64,000 bases of DNA, taken from Paraburkholderia sp. C35. GTDB taxonomy: Bacteria; Pseudomonadota; Gammaproteobacteria; Burkholderiales; Burkholderiaceae. The translations under genes were made by a program, and so were the position numbers. This document shows positions 1 to 8,064 of the stretch, piece after piece. Numbering within the stretch: position 1 is the stretch's first letter; the number at the start of each line of letters is the position of its first letter. Location: NCBI RefSeq assembly GCF_003121405.1, contig NZ_QBUY01000044.1:1-64000 (forward strand), in the 5' to 3' direction. The notes beneath the pieces were generated by a model that saw nothing but the letters and a program-made list of their open reading frames with translations, did not search any database and was not told the DNA's origin.

Positions 1-905
1 ACCACAACACCCCCCCCCCCGCGCCCCGCAGCCGCAACCTGCAAAAAACCCGCAACCGCAACACCCGCCGCGCCTTCCACCATCCATCTATCCGTCTGCG
101 CGAGCCGCTTCATCGCCGAAGTAATTTCCTCCTCGCTCACCAGCACGCACCGATCGATCACGCGCTGCGCAATCGGCAACGTAATCGTATCCGGCTCGAC
201 ACCGCCTGCCGTGCCGTCTGAAATAGTATCCGTCTCCTCCACATCGATCACCTTGCCCGCCTGGATGCAGCGGTAAAGCGTCGTAGCATTCGCCGGCCAA
301 CACCCCACGACGTCCGTGCTCGCGCTCGCCGCCTTGATCGCCGAACCGATGCCGGAAATCAATCCGCCACCGCCCACCGACGCGAACACGGCTGCCAGTC
401 CTAGCTGCTGCTCCATCAGCTCGACGCCGATGGTGCCTTGCCCCGCAATCACATCGATATCGTTGTACGGCGAGACGAACGGCAATCCCGCCGCTTGCGC
501 ACGCCGCGCCGCTTCGAGTTCGACTTCCAGCGTCGAAGCGTCGATCGTGACGACCGTCGCGCCAAGCGCGCGTATCGCGTTCAGCTTCACGGGCGACGCC
601 GTCACCGATGCATACACCGTCACCGGCACGCCCGCGAGCTTGCCCGCCAGCGCGACGCCCTGCCCATGATTGCCCGTCGATACCGTCGCGACACCGCGGC
701 GCCTGATCTCGGCATCGAGCAAACGCAGCTTGTTCGATGCACCGCGAAACTTGAACGAGCCGGTGTGCTGCAGATGCTCGCACTTCAGGTAGACATCGCA
801 GCCCGTCTGCTCCGACAGCAGCGCGCTGTGCTCGAGCGGCGTCACGCGCACCTGCGGTCTGAGCACGCGGTGTGCGTCGAGAATGCGTTCGTAGAGATCT
901 TCCAT
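1..905 (-). CDS. PLP-dependent threonine/serine dehydratase-like protein (3' end cut by window edge)
   Basis: Fold-type II PLP enzyme of the threonine/serine dehydratase family, expected to deaminate a hydroxy-amino acid to a keto acid in the cytosol. The first 301 codons are present and the C-terminus lies outside the window. Visible motifs are the PLP-lysine segment SFKFRGA (about residues 50-56), the STGNHGQG segment and the glycine-rich phosphate loop VGGGGLISG. The ATG at 905 follows the stop of the upstream M14 gene by only 11 nt, so the two are probably co-transcribed. A run of eleven G (coding strand, 20-10) encodes Gly-Gly-Gly and part of a fourth Gly just before the expected C-terminal GVVLSGGN-like strand. 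The frame reads through it correctly here. Substrate is unknown. The pairing with an M14 deacylase recalls ectoine-type gene sets, but I do not assign that. Confidence 0.85.
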   Translation of the reverse strand, partial: MEDLYERILDAHRVLRPQVRVTPLEHSALLSEQTGCDVYLKCEHLQHTGSFKFRGASNKLRLLDAEIRRRGVATVSTGNHGQGVALAGKLAGVPVTVYASVTASPVKLNAIRALGATVVTIDASTLEVELEAARRAQAAGLPFVSPYNDIDVIAGQGTIGVELMEQQLGLAAVFASVGGGGLISGIGSAIKAASASTDVVGCWPANATTLYRCIQAGKVIDVEETDTISDGTAGGVEPDTITLPIAQRVIDRCVLVSEEEITSAMKRLAQTDRWMVEGAAGVAVAGFLQVAAAGRGGGGVV

Positions 906-916
906 CGTCGGGCCTT

Positions 917-2056
917 TCAGAAATCGTTCAACAGATTGCCGGCCGTGCGGCCCGGCAGCGGCGTCGCGCCAGCCAGCAACGCGATCCGCTGCCCCGCCTT
1001 CACCAGCCTGAAGTGCTGCGCAACCACGAAAATGCCGTCGACATCGCTGAGCACACGCTCGCGTGGCGCGTCGGGCGGCGCATCGATGCGCACGATCTCC
1101 GCGATCAGATCACCACGCGCAACGGTATCGCCCGGTTGCTTCGCGTACACGACAATCCCCGTCGAAGGTGCACCGACATGCGATAAGCCTTCCAGCGGAT
1201 AGACACGCGGTTCGGCTGTGCGCTCCGCATCGTGTTCGTCATAATCGATGATCGACTCGGCCGCGAGAAAACGCAGAATGCCTTGCGCGTCGGCGATAGC
1301 GAGTTCATCGCTCACATCCGCCTGACCGCGCAACTCGACAGAGGCGGCAAATCCGCTTTGCGCTGAATCGACGAGACCCGCCGACGCCAGCACGTTCCAA
1401 GGCTCCATATACGCTTCGTCGAATGGACCGCCGCCCGCGCGCTCTTCGAGAAACACGGCTTCGATACGCATTGCCTTCGCGAGCCGCAACGCGCGCATCT
1501 CCTGTGCACGCGTGCTGTAGAGATGCAGGATGCCGCGCGTATCGCAATGCAGATCGAGCAGGATGTCGTGCTGCAACGCCTCGCGCAGCAGATGCAGTTT
1601 GTTTGCCCTGACAGGATCGCGTGGCGACTGTGCAGCAAGCAGGCGCGCGAACAGCGCCTTGAATTGCGTCACGTCGTTGCGCTCGAAGCGCGCGTCGCTC
1701 AACGCGTGTTCGACGGCGCCCGCAATCGACGGAAAATGGCGGTTGAAATTTTCGCCGTTCTCCAGATTGAAGCGCCCGGTGGGCATGCCGAAAATCCGCT
1801 GACTCATGCCGACGGGATTCGCAAACGGCAACAGGACAATGCGCCCCTTGATGCGCCCGTCCGCTTCGAGCGCGCTCAACATGCGGAGCAGGTGATGCAC
1901 GACCAGCAAGCCGGGATGCTCGTCGGCATGCAGGCCCGCCTGAATGTACGCGCTGCGAGTCGTGGCGCCCGTGCCGTCAAAGGTGTATCGGATCAGCTGA
2001 TGCGCGGCGCCGGGCGCCACCTGCGGCAGGTCTATCGTCTCTTTGTGCACCGTCAC
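917..2056 (-). CDS. Succinylglutamate desuccinylase/aspartoacylase family (M14) zinc hydrolase
   Basis: Zinc-dependent amide hydrolase of the AstE/AspA branch of M14, expected to deacylate an N-acyl amino acid. 379 aa. The metal-binding segment GLHADEHPG (about residues 42-50) supplies His and Glu, and the later LDLHCD supplies the second His. A LEGLSH C-terminal beta-domain follows, as in this family. The start is GTG at 2056, preceded by AAAAGGGCGAG at good spacing. No in-frame ATG lies upstream before a stop. It sits 11 nt before the PLP dehydratase, so the pair may deacylate and then deaminate one substrate. Its sequence around the active site differs from DoeB ectoine deacetylases as I remember them, so the substrate is left open. 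Confidence 0.85.
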   Translation of the reverse strand: MTVHKETIDLPQVAPGAAHQLIRYTFDGTGATTRSAYIQAGLHADEHPGLLVVHHLLRMLSALEADGRIKGRIVLLPFANPVGMSQRIFGMPTGRFNLENGENFNRHFPSIAGAVEHALSDARFERNDVTQFKALFARLLAAQSPRDPVRANKLHLLREALQHDILLDLHCDTRGILHLYSTRAQEMRALRLAKAMRIEAVFLEERAGGGPFDEAYMEPWNVLASAGLVDSAQSGFAASVELRGQADVSDELAIADAQGILRFLAAESIIDYDEHDAERTAEPRVYPLEGLSHVGAPSTGIVVYAKQPGDTVARGDLIAEIVRIDAPPDAPRERVLSDVDGIFVVAQHFRLVKAGQRIALLAGATPLPGRTAGNLLNDF

Positions 2057-2137
2057 GTCGATCTCGCCCTTTTCAAAGGTTGCTCGAAAAACAGATCCAC
2101 CGCAAAGCCGTTTCGTCGAAGAGACGGAGAAGTCTCA

Positions 2138-2184
2138 TATGGACATATTTATCCATAATAGACTACTTGTGGATTTTTTTCCAA
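2138..2184 (-). promoter_or_regulatory. Candidate promoter with overlapping operator upstream of the M14 gene
   Basis: On the minus strand a -35-like TTGGAA (2184-2179) and a -10-like TATTAT (2160-2155) are separated by 18 nt. An inverted repeat, TATGGA-N8-TCCATA (2138-2157), overlaps the -10 element and start region, as a repressor site would. The stretch is much more AT-rich than its surroundings. The cognate regulator is not identifiable here. Confidence 0.45.
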
Positions 2185-2228
2185 GCGGGATCGTCGACGG
2201 GTGATTGGCCGTCACACGCAGCAAAGCG

Positions 2229-2867
2229 TCACGCCGCCATATGCCAGTGCCACGCGTCCAGCGCCATTCTCGCGCCGAGCGCGAGCAGCATCGCGCCCAT
2301 CACGCAGCGCTGCACGCCGAGCCAGTTGGGACGCGTCGACAGAAAGCGCGCCAGGTTGCCCGAGAACATCGCCACCGCCGTGTTGACGGAAGCGAAGGCA
2401 AAGATCAGGGAAAAGCCCAGCGTCAACGACTGGCGGAACACGTCACCCGCGCGATAGTCGATGAATTGCGGCAATAGCGACAGAAAGATCAGTGCAAGCT
2501 TGGGATTCAACAGGCTGGTGGTCGCGCCCATCGCGAACAGCCTGCGCGGCCTTTCTATCGACGCGACTTCGACCTGCAACGGCGAACGGCCGCCGGGCCT
2601 CAACATCTGCCAGGCGAGATACAGAAGGTATAGCGCACCGCATACGGCCAGCATGCGCGCTGCGCCGGGTATCGCGAGAAACAGCGTCGTGATGCCGAAC
2701 GCCGCGCCGAACATGTACGTCAGATAGCCGAGCATCACGCCCGACAACGAAATCAACCCGGCGCGCGTGCCTTGCGCGACCGAGCGCATCATCACGTAGA
2801 CCATGTTGGGACCGGGCGTCACGGCCAGCATGCCGCCTACGGTGATGAATTCGACCATCGTTCTCAT
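2229..2867 (-). CDS. LysE/RhtB family amino-acid exporter
   Basis: Inner-membrane exporter of the LysE/RhtB family, which expels amino acids or their derivatives. From the ATG at 2867 the protein has 212 aa, normal for the family. The open frame runs further upstream, but the conserved N-terminus (EFITVGGMLAVTPGPNMVYVM with the TPGPN signature) begins here and GAGGCAG precedes this ATG. Five to six hydrophobic segments are evident, and glycine-rich helices such as SGVMLGYLTYMFGAAFG follow the first. The gene is divergent from a LysR regulator at 2975 with 107 bp between, the classic arrangement for a LysR-controlled LysE exporter. The exported solute cannot be read from sequence. Confidence 0.9.
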   Translation of the reverse strand: MRTMVEFITVGGMLAVTPGPNMVYVMMRSVAQGTRAGLISLSGVMLGYLTYMFGAAFGITTLFLAIPGAARMLAVCGALYLLYLAWQMLRPGGRSPLQVEVASIERPRRLFAMGATTSLLNPKLALIFLSLLPQFIDYRAGDVFRQSLTLGFSLIFAFASVNTAVAMFSGNLARFLSTRPNWLGVQRCVMGAMLLALGARMALDAWHWHMAA

Positions 2868-2974
2868 ACGCTGCCTCGCTACGTCCGTGATACCGACCAC
2901 GCTGGCAGTATCGATTTGCCCGACAGCTAAGTAAAACGATTTAAACTGAATGAATTCCTCAATTTTTCTGACTG

Positions 2975-3826
2975 ATGAAAAAGCTCGATCTGGACGTTCT
3001 GGAAATGGTCGTCGCCGTGGCCGACACGGGCTCGTTTGCGCGCGCCGCCGCATCGTTGCACCGCACGCCGTCGGCCGTCAGCATGCAGATCAAGACCATC
3101 GAAGAAGCGCTTGGCAAGCCGCTATTCGTGCGTACTACACGTAACGTCGCGTTGACGGAAGAAGGCAGGACCATCGTCGACTACGGCCGGCGCATGCTGG
3201 CGATGCGCGAGGAAGCGTGGTCTTCAGTCGTGCGTCCAGAGATACGAGGCCGCGTCACGATCGGCGTGCCCGACGATTACGCGTCGTCGCTGCTGCCCAC
3301 GGTGTTGCGCAAATTCGCGGTGGCGCACCCGCGCGTTCAGGTGCGCGTGATCGGCATGGCAAGCGGCGCACTCGTGCCTTTGCTGAAGGACAACACGCTC
3401 GATCTCGCATGCATCACGAAGACGCGCGGCGTCACGGGCGTGCCGATCCGTTCGGAGCGGATGGTGTGGGCCGCCGCGCGCGGCAACCAGCAGATATGGA
3501 AGGAGCGTCCGCTGCCTATCGCCGTGTTTGCGCCCGGCAGCACGGCGCGCGCGCATGCAATTGGCGCGCTGCAGCAGGCCAATATCCGCTATCGGATGTC
3601 GTATGAAAGCCCGAGTCTGCTCGGCCTGATCTGCATGGTGGAAGCGGGGCTCGCCGTCGCGCCGCTCGCGCGCTGCAGCGTTCCGCCGCATCTCGCGCAA
3701 CTCGGCGAGGCGGAAGACCTGCCGCCCCTCGCCCCACTTGAAGTCGTGCTGGCACGCAGCGCGCGCTCATCGCGACCGCCGTGCGATTTTCTCGCCGAAC
3801 AGATGCTCGCTGACCTCCGGCCCTAG
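2975..3826 (+). CDS. LysR family transcriptional regulator, divergent from lysE-type exporter
   Basis: LysR-type regulator of 283 aa. The N-terminal winged helix-turn-helix spans about residues 5-64 (DVLEMVVAVADTGSFARAAA, then HRTPSAVSMQIKTIEE) and the periplasmic-binding-like effector domain fills residues 90-283. It faces the LysE-type exporter across a short shared promoter region, so the exporter is the likely target. It ends 18 bp before the convergent NnrU gene. The effector is unknown. Confidence 0.9.
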   Translation: MKKLDLDVLEMVVAVADTGSFARAAASLHRTPSAVSMQIKTIEEALGKPLFVRTTRNVALTEEGRTIVDYGRRMLAMREEAWSSVVRPEIRGRVTIGVPDDYASSLLPTVLRKFAVAHPRVQVRVIGMASGALVPLLKDNTLDLACITKTRGVTGVPIRSERMVWAAARGNQQIWKERPLPIAVFAPGSTARAHAIGALQQANIRYRMSYESPSLLGLICMVEAGLAVAPLARCSVPPHLAQLGEAEDLPPLAPLEVVLARSARSSRPPCDFLAEQMLADLRP

Positions 3827-3844
3827 CGTGTCGCCGCGCGTACG

Positions 3845-4423
3845 TCAGCCGAACGGCTTCACGCCGAACAACCAGCCATGCAGAAAGAACGCGAATACGG
3901 CCCAGATGACGACACCCGCCACGACGGGCATCACGTCGCGCGACAGCGTGCCGCTCGGATAGATCACACCCTCAGCGCGATCGCGCCGCAGCGCGGCGGC
4001 AAAATCGAGCACGGCCCACACGAAGAATGCACCGAACATCACGACCGCGTTCAGCGTGCCATTGGCGATGAGATGTCCCAATGCCCATAGCGCGACAGCG
4101 AATGTCATCGGGTGCCTGAAAAACGACTTGAAATGATTGCCCGGCGCGTGCGCGGCCGGAAACAGAATGAACGTGAGAAGTGTCAGCAGACCCGTCAGAT
4201 GCGGTGCCCACACGGGCGGCGCCCACAGCACGTCCGGCTCGCGCCGTGCCATGCCGTAACCGAGGATGATCAGCACCAGCCCGATCAGGGAAACGACGGA
4301 ATACGCCGCTTTCCATTTTTTCTCGCCCATCCGTGCAATCTGCGCCTTGCGCCAGTCTTCGGCGACGATGCGAACCGAATGCCCACCCAGAAACAGCAGC
4401 AACCCCACGATCAGTAGCAACAT
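3845..4423 (-). CDS. NnrU family membrane protein
   Basis: Integral membrane protein of the NnrU family, 192 aa from the ATG at 4423, which has AGGAG just upstream. NnrU was described next to nitrite/NO reductase genes, and its biochemical role is not settled. About five hydrophobic helices are visible, starting with MLLLIVGLLLFLGGHSVRI. The family segment with RHPMTFAVALWALGHLIANG lies in the middle. There is no denitrification gene nearby, so this copy is isolated from the pathway that gave the family its name. The longer upstream frame is not supported by a ribosome-binding site. Confidence 0.85.
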   Translation of the reverse strand: MLLLIVGLLLFLGGHSVRIVAEDWRKAQIARMGEKKWKAAYSVVSLIGLVLIILGYGMARREPDVLWAPPVWAPHLTGLLTLLTFILFPAAHAPGNHFKSFFRHPMTFAVALWALGHLIANGTLNAVVMFGAFFVWAVLDFAAALRRDRAEGVIYPSGTLSRDVMPVVAGVVIWAVFAFFLHGWLFGVKPFG

Positions 4424-4633
4424 GACGGCTCCTCGTGACAGATGTCGATGCGTGGCAACGATTGTGCTGCATGCTGCCCGATGTGCCAATATCGCTCTGC
4501 GCGTGCCGGGCGTGCTCATGCGACAATGACGCGCTTTCTCGCGACATCGCCTCATTCCTGAAAGAAAGCAACGGCATGCTCGATGCGCTTGCAACATGCC
4601 GGCCTGTCATCGTAGAACCTACAACCACACGCG

Positions 4634-5227
4634 ATGTTGAATCTTTCTTTCATGAGGCGGCTCGCGGGTGCCGCCCTGTTCGTCGTATCCGGGGTGGCTG
4701 CCGCGCATCCACATGTGTGGATACGGTTTACCGCGCACGTGCAGATGCAAGGCACGTCCGTCACTGCCATAGCGGAAACATGGCGCTTTTCAGAAGGCTT
4801 TCCAGTCCAGCTCGTCGGCATCGATACCTTGCCCGATAGCGGACCACTCGACGCCAGGCAGACCGCGATCTTCCGCGAACAGGCCTTCTCGTCGCTCGCG
4901 GGAGCCGGTTACTTCAGCCACCTTTATGCCGACGGCGACGTGCAACGTCTGGGCAATCCCACAGGCTTTCGCGTATCGATCGATCAGGGCAAGCTGGTCT
5001 ACACCTTCGTATTGCCGCTCAAAAAGCCCATCGATGTGACGGCTCACAAGGTGTCACTCGGCATCTGGGACGAATCGTTCTTTGTCGATTACGAACCGGA
5101 TGGCGCGAATGCCGTCAGCATCGACGGACACGCGGCTTCGCCCTGCACCGCCAAGCCCTTTCAGGATCACGCGCACCCGATCTTCAACGGCATCGTCGTG
5201 CCACAAGCGACGGCCATATCATGCTGA
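4634..5227 (+). CDS. DUF1007 family periplasmic protein coupled to a NicO transporter
   Basis: DUF1007 family protein, 197 aa, with an N-terminal signal peptide (MLNLSFMRRLAGAALFVVSG) and then the diagnostic AHPHVWI motif at the mature N-terminus. Members are nearly always found beside NicO/RcnA-type nickel-cobalt transporters and are thought to be periplasmic metal-binding partners. The last 7 nt overlap the start of the transporter gene (ATG at 5221 inside the final codons), so translation is coupled. The start could be ATG 4634 or ATG 4652 (MRRLAG). Neither has a strong Shine-Dalgarno sequence. Confidence 0.85.
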   Translation: MLNLSFMRRLAGAALFVVSGVAAAHPHVWIRFTAHVQMQGTSVTAIAETWRFSEGFPVQLVGIDTLPDSGPLDARQTAIFREQAFSSLAGAGYFSHLYADGDVQRLGNPTGFRVSIDQGKLVYTFVLPLKKPIDVTAHKVSLGIWDESFFVDYEPDGANAVSIDGHAASPCTAKPFQDHAHPIFNGIVVPQATAISC

Positions 5228-6336
5228 ACTTCGAACGCGGTTTGCTTCGTCTGATGCTCGCGCTTTGCATCTCGGTTGCAGCGGGCGTTTTCGCTGCGCC
5301 ATCGCAAGCGGCTTCTGCCGCTGTCGATGTATACGGTCAACCGGTGAAATCGGCTTCTTCGCCAGCGGAGAGCGCTGAGTCAGCCAGCGCGCCGTCCGCC
5401 AGCGTCAGCACGCAAACCATCGTGCTGCCCGAGTTCGTGCGCACCGTGCTCGCCACGTCGATCATCTGGCAAGGCCGGCTCAACGCACGCATCGCCGACG
5501 CCGCGCAAGATCTGCGACGCACCTCGACGCCATGGACCTGGCTCGCTTTGCTCGGCCTTTCGTTCGCGTATGGCGCGCTGCACGCGCTGGGACCCGGACA
5601 CGGCAAACTGGTAGCAGGCACGTGGATCGGCTCGCGCCAGACGCGCATCGCGCAGGCCGTCGCGCTGGCTAGCTGGAGTGCCGCCGTGCAGGCGATGAGC
5701 GCGATCGTGCTCGTGTTCGGCGCTGTGTGGTTCGCAAAGGAAGGTGTAACGAGCGTGCTGTCCAGCGCGGCCTCGCTCGATATCGTCAGCTATGCGCTGT
5801 TGTGTGTGGCGGGTGGCTGGACGATCTACAGCACGCTCGCGCGGCGCGACTGCTGCGTCGATCCGCGCGCGTTGAAACTCGTGCCTGCGGAACGCGCCAG
5901 CGCATCGGAGGACGAACCGGCTTACCTCGGCGCAAAGCTGCAGCTTCGTGCGCGGGACTCGGGGCAATCGAAGCTGTTCGGGCGCGTGCGGGTCTCCGTC
6001 ACCTCGCAGATTCTCGCCACAGGCTTCGCATCGGGTGTGCGGCCCTGTGTCGGATCGATCTTCGTGCTGATTGCGTCGGTGGCGGCGCACGCGCCGTGGG
6101 TGGGTATCGCGGCGACTTTCGCCATCGGTGCGGGCGTTGCCGTGACGGTGACGCTGTTCGGCTTGAGCGCGATCGGTGCGAACCGGTTCTTCATGGGCCG
6201 CAGTGGACACCTGCGCGCACGGTTCGATGCGACACGACGCGTCGTCGCGATAGCAGGCGCACTCGTCATCGTGCTGTTTGGCGCCGTGCAGGCCGCGCTG
6301 ATTCTCGGCGGCTACGTGCAACCGGCTTTGACGTAA
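5221..6336 (+). CDS. Nickel/cobalt transporter, NicO family
   Basis: Inner-membrane metal permease of the NicO (NiCoT-like) family, 371 aa. An N-terminal signal-like helix and a long Ser/Ala-rich periplasmic linker (about residues 30-75) precede the membrane core. The core holds the family signature HALGPGHGK near residue 121 and a second motif, SGVRPCVGS, in the C-terminal half. Six to seven hydrophobic helices are visible, and the central loop contains two adjacent Cys (RRDCCVD). It starts inside the end of the DUF1007 gene. Direction of transport (uptake or efflux) and metal (Ni, Co or both) cannot be decided from sequence. It is convergent with the siaD-like gene 20 bp away. Confidence 0.88.
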   Translation: MLNFERGLLRLMLALCISVAAGVFAAPSQAASAAVDVYGQPVKSASSPAESAESASAPSASVSTQTIVLPEFVRTVLATSIIWQGRLNARIADAAQDLRRTSTPWTWLALLGLSFAYGALHALGPGHGKLVAGTWIGSRQTRIAQAVALASWSAAVQAMSAIVLVFGAVWFAKEGVTSVLSSAASLDIVSYALLCVAGGWTIYSTLARRDCCVDPRALKLVPAERASASEDEPAYLGAKLQLRARDSGQSKLFGRVRVSVTSQILATGFASGVRPCVGSIFVLIASVAAHAPWVGIAATFAIGAGVAVTVTLFGLSAIGANRFFMGRSGHLRARFDATRRVVAIAGALVIVLFGAVQAALILGGYVQPALT

Positions 6337-6356
6337 GCGCGGCTCACGTCGGCGCT

Positions 6357-7082
6357 TTACGCGCCAGCAAACTCCACGCGATTGCGCCCGCTGCGTTTGG
6401 CGCGATAAAGCGCTTCATCGGCCAGGCCATACGCGGTGTCGAAATCGGTCCCAGCGGCATTCGCGCTGACGCCAAAGCTCGCCGTGATGCGGCGGTCGAC
6501 GGGCGATGCAAACACCAGCCGGCCAATCGCTTCACGCATCTTCTCGGCATGCTGCAACGCATCGGCTATTTCGAAGCCCGGTAGCAGCACGGTAAATTCT
6601 TCGCCGCCCACGCGGCCAATGAAACCCGGCTCGCGCACGATTCCGCGCAGACATTCCACGATCCCCATGATCACGGCATCGCCCGCCGGATGGCCGAAGT
6701 CGTCGTTGACGCGCTTGAATTCGTCGATGTCGAGGATGATCATCACCGCGCTGTCGTGGCGCAAGGCCTTCGCCGTGCGCTCGATCACCGCGCTGCGGTT
6801 GAACACGCCCGTCAATGCATCATGCGTCGCACGGTGCGCCAACTGCTGCGCGAGCGCCTGCATTTCGCGCTCGGCGCGATCGCTGCGGCCAATCAGGCGC
6901 CGCGTCTCGCGCATCAGACGCTCGTAGTGCGTAATCAGTTCGCCGAGCGACTGGCGATATTCGCTCGCATCGGCGTGAGCCGCTGCATGGATCGCACGCG
7001 CCTTGTCGAGCGCCTCGTTCTCGCTCTGGAACAGATCGGGTGCGTCGCTCGTGGGCGCATCCAGAGAGGAAGTCCGCGGCAC
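6357..7082 (-). CDS. siaD: SiaD-type diguanylate cyclase (GGDEF)
   Basis: Diguanylate cyclase that makes cyclic di-GMP, last gene of a SiaABCD-type module. From GTG 7082 it has 241 aa: an N-terminal helical region (about 20-75, ERLMRETRRLIGRSDRAERE) and a GGDEF domain (about 80-241) with an intact GGEEF active site. No RxxD inhibitory site is visible at the expected position before GGEEF. The start is chosen at GTG 7082, one base after the siaC stop, with AGGGA 7 nt upstream. An ATG at 7130 overlapping siaC by 47 nt is the alternative. In Pseudomonas, SiaD is activated by direct binding of dephosphorylated SiaC, and the gene order here fits that. Confidence 0.85.
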   Translation of the reverse strand: MPRTSSLDAPTSDAPDLFQSENEALDKARAIHAAAHADASEYRQSLGELITHYERLMRETRRLIGRSDRAEREMQALAQQLAHRATHDALTGVFNRSAVIERTAKALRHDSAVMIILDIDEFKRVNDDFGHPAGDAVIMGIVECLRGIVREPGFIGRVGGEEFTVLLPGFEIADALQHAEKMREAIGRLVFASPVDRRITASFGVSANAAGTDFDTAYGLADEALYRAKRSGRNRVEFAGA

Positions 7083-7083
7083 C

Positions 7084-7479
7084 TTATTGTCCCTGATGAG
7101 CGACCGGGCGATCGGTGAACTCGATCGCATGAAAATCGGCCTTCAGTTCTTCACCGAACTCGAAGATCGTTTCGTCTTCTTCGTCGCGATACCAGTTCAT
7201 CAGTACGCGGCTGCCCGATTGCGCAGCTTCGTCCAATGCATCGAACACGCTGAACAGCATCTTCGTGCTGGAGCTGTTGAAGTAGGTCAGAACGACATCG
7301 ACGGTGATCACCGCGCCCACCGACTCTGCCAGATACTGGCGCAACTGTTCGATGACGGGTGCGTAAAACGCCGCTGCATTCTCGGGATACGACTCGCCCC
7401 GCAGCAGCAGCGAGTGCTGGTCGAAACGAAAGTCGACTTCAGGAGAGGTCGCTGTCGCGGCAATGTAGAGATTGTCCAT
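7084..7479 (-). CDS. siaC: SiaC family regulatory phosphoprotein (DUF1987)
   Basis: Small cytosolic phosphoprotein of 131 aa. In the Sia system it is phosphorylated on threonine by SiaB and dephosphorylated by SiaA, and the unphosphorylated form activates SiaD. The conserved YFNSSSTKML segment (residues 67-76) carries the candidate phospho-threonine Thr72. The gene sits between siaB (18 bp upstream) and siaD (1 bp downstream) in the same orientation. Confidence 0.88.
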   Translation of the reverse strand: MDNLYIAATATSPEVDFRFDQHSLLLRGESYPENAAAFYAPVIEQLRQYLAESVGAVITVDVVLTYFNSSSTKMLFSVFDALDEAAQSGSRVLMNWYRDEEDETIFEFGEELKADFHAIEFTDRPVAHQGQ

Positions 7480-7497
7480 AGCTCGTGCGCCTTATAC

Positions 7498-8061
7498 TCA
7501 GATGATGGCCTTCAGGCAAAACAGCGTGGTTCCGGGTTCGTCGGCACGCGGATGAAACTCGAATTCAAGCGGTGCGCTCGCGTCGCGCGCCATCGTCAGG
7601 AAGCCGAGGCCTGCGCCCTTGCTGTCCTCGGGCGTATCGGCCCGCAACGAGACCTTGTAGGCCTGCTTGATCTCTTCCACCGACATGCTGCGCAACGGTT
7701 CCAGCTTGTTGCGCAGTCCTTCGACGTCTGCCGCAGCAATCGGATTGACGCACATCATCAGATGCCTTTCACCTTCCGTGCTGATGCAGACGGCGCCTTC
7801 GCGAATCGAGCCGCCGCCTTCGCTGTCGGGTTGAAGCGAATCGGAAGAATAGTGAACGATGTTCTGCGACAGTTCGACGAACGACGAAAACAGCTTGCGG
7901 CGCGTCGGCCCGCTCACGCCGGCAATTTCCAGCTGCAGCTTGACCACCTCGCCCATCGCGGCCACGATGTTATGAGAAAAATATCCCTTGTGATAGAAGA
8001 GAACGTTACGCCGCTGCGCCAGATCGAAAAAGGCGCTGTCTTGATCGAGTAGTTGAGACAT
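7498..8061 (-). CDS. siaB: SiaB family protein kinase (DUF6272, HATPase-like)
   Basis: Protein kinase of 187 aa with a histidine-kinase-like ATPase fold that phosphorylates its SiaC partner. The N-box-like segment FVELSQNIVHYSSD (about 62-75) and the glycine-rich KGAGLGFLTMA (about 148-158) form the ATP site. There is no phospho-acceptor histidine domain, as expected for this anti-sigma-kinase-like group. It begins 3 nt after the end of the phosphatase gene, so the two are translationally linked. Confidence 0.88.
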   Translation of the reverse strand: MSQLLDQDSAFFDLAQRRNVLFYHKGYFSHNIVAAMGEVVKLQLEIAGVSGPTRRKLFSSFVELSQNIVHYSSDSLQPDSEGGGSIREGAVCISTEGERHLMMCVNPIAAADVEGLRNKLEPLRSMSVEEIKQAYKVSLRADTPEDSKGAGLGFLTMARDASAPLEFEFHPRADEPGTTLFCLKAII

Positions 8062-8064
8062 GCT

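Noticed and set aside
1..2056. Ectoine-degradation assignment (EutB/DoeB) for the dehydratase and M14 genes
   Set aside because: The M14 protein's active-site context differs from DoeB as I recall it, and no doeA, eutC or ectoine transporter is in the window.
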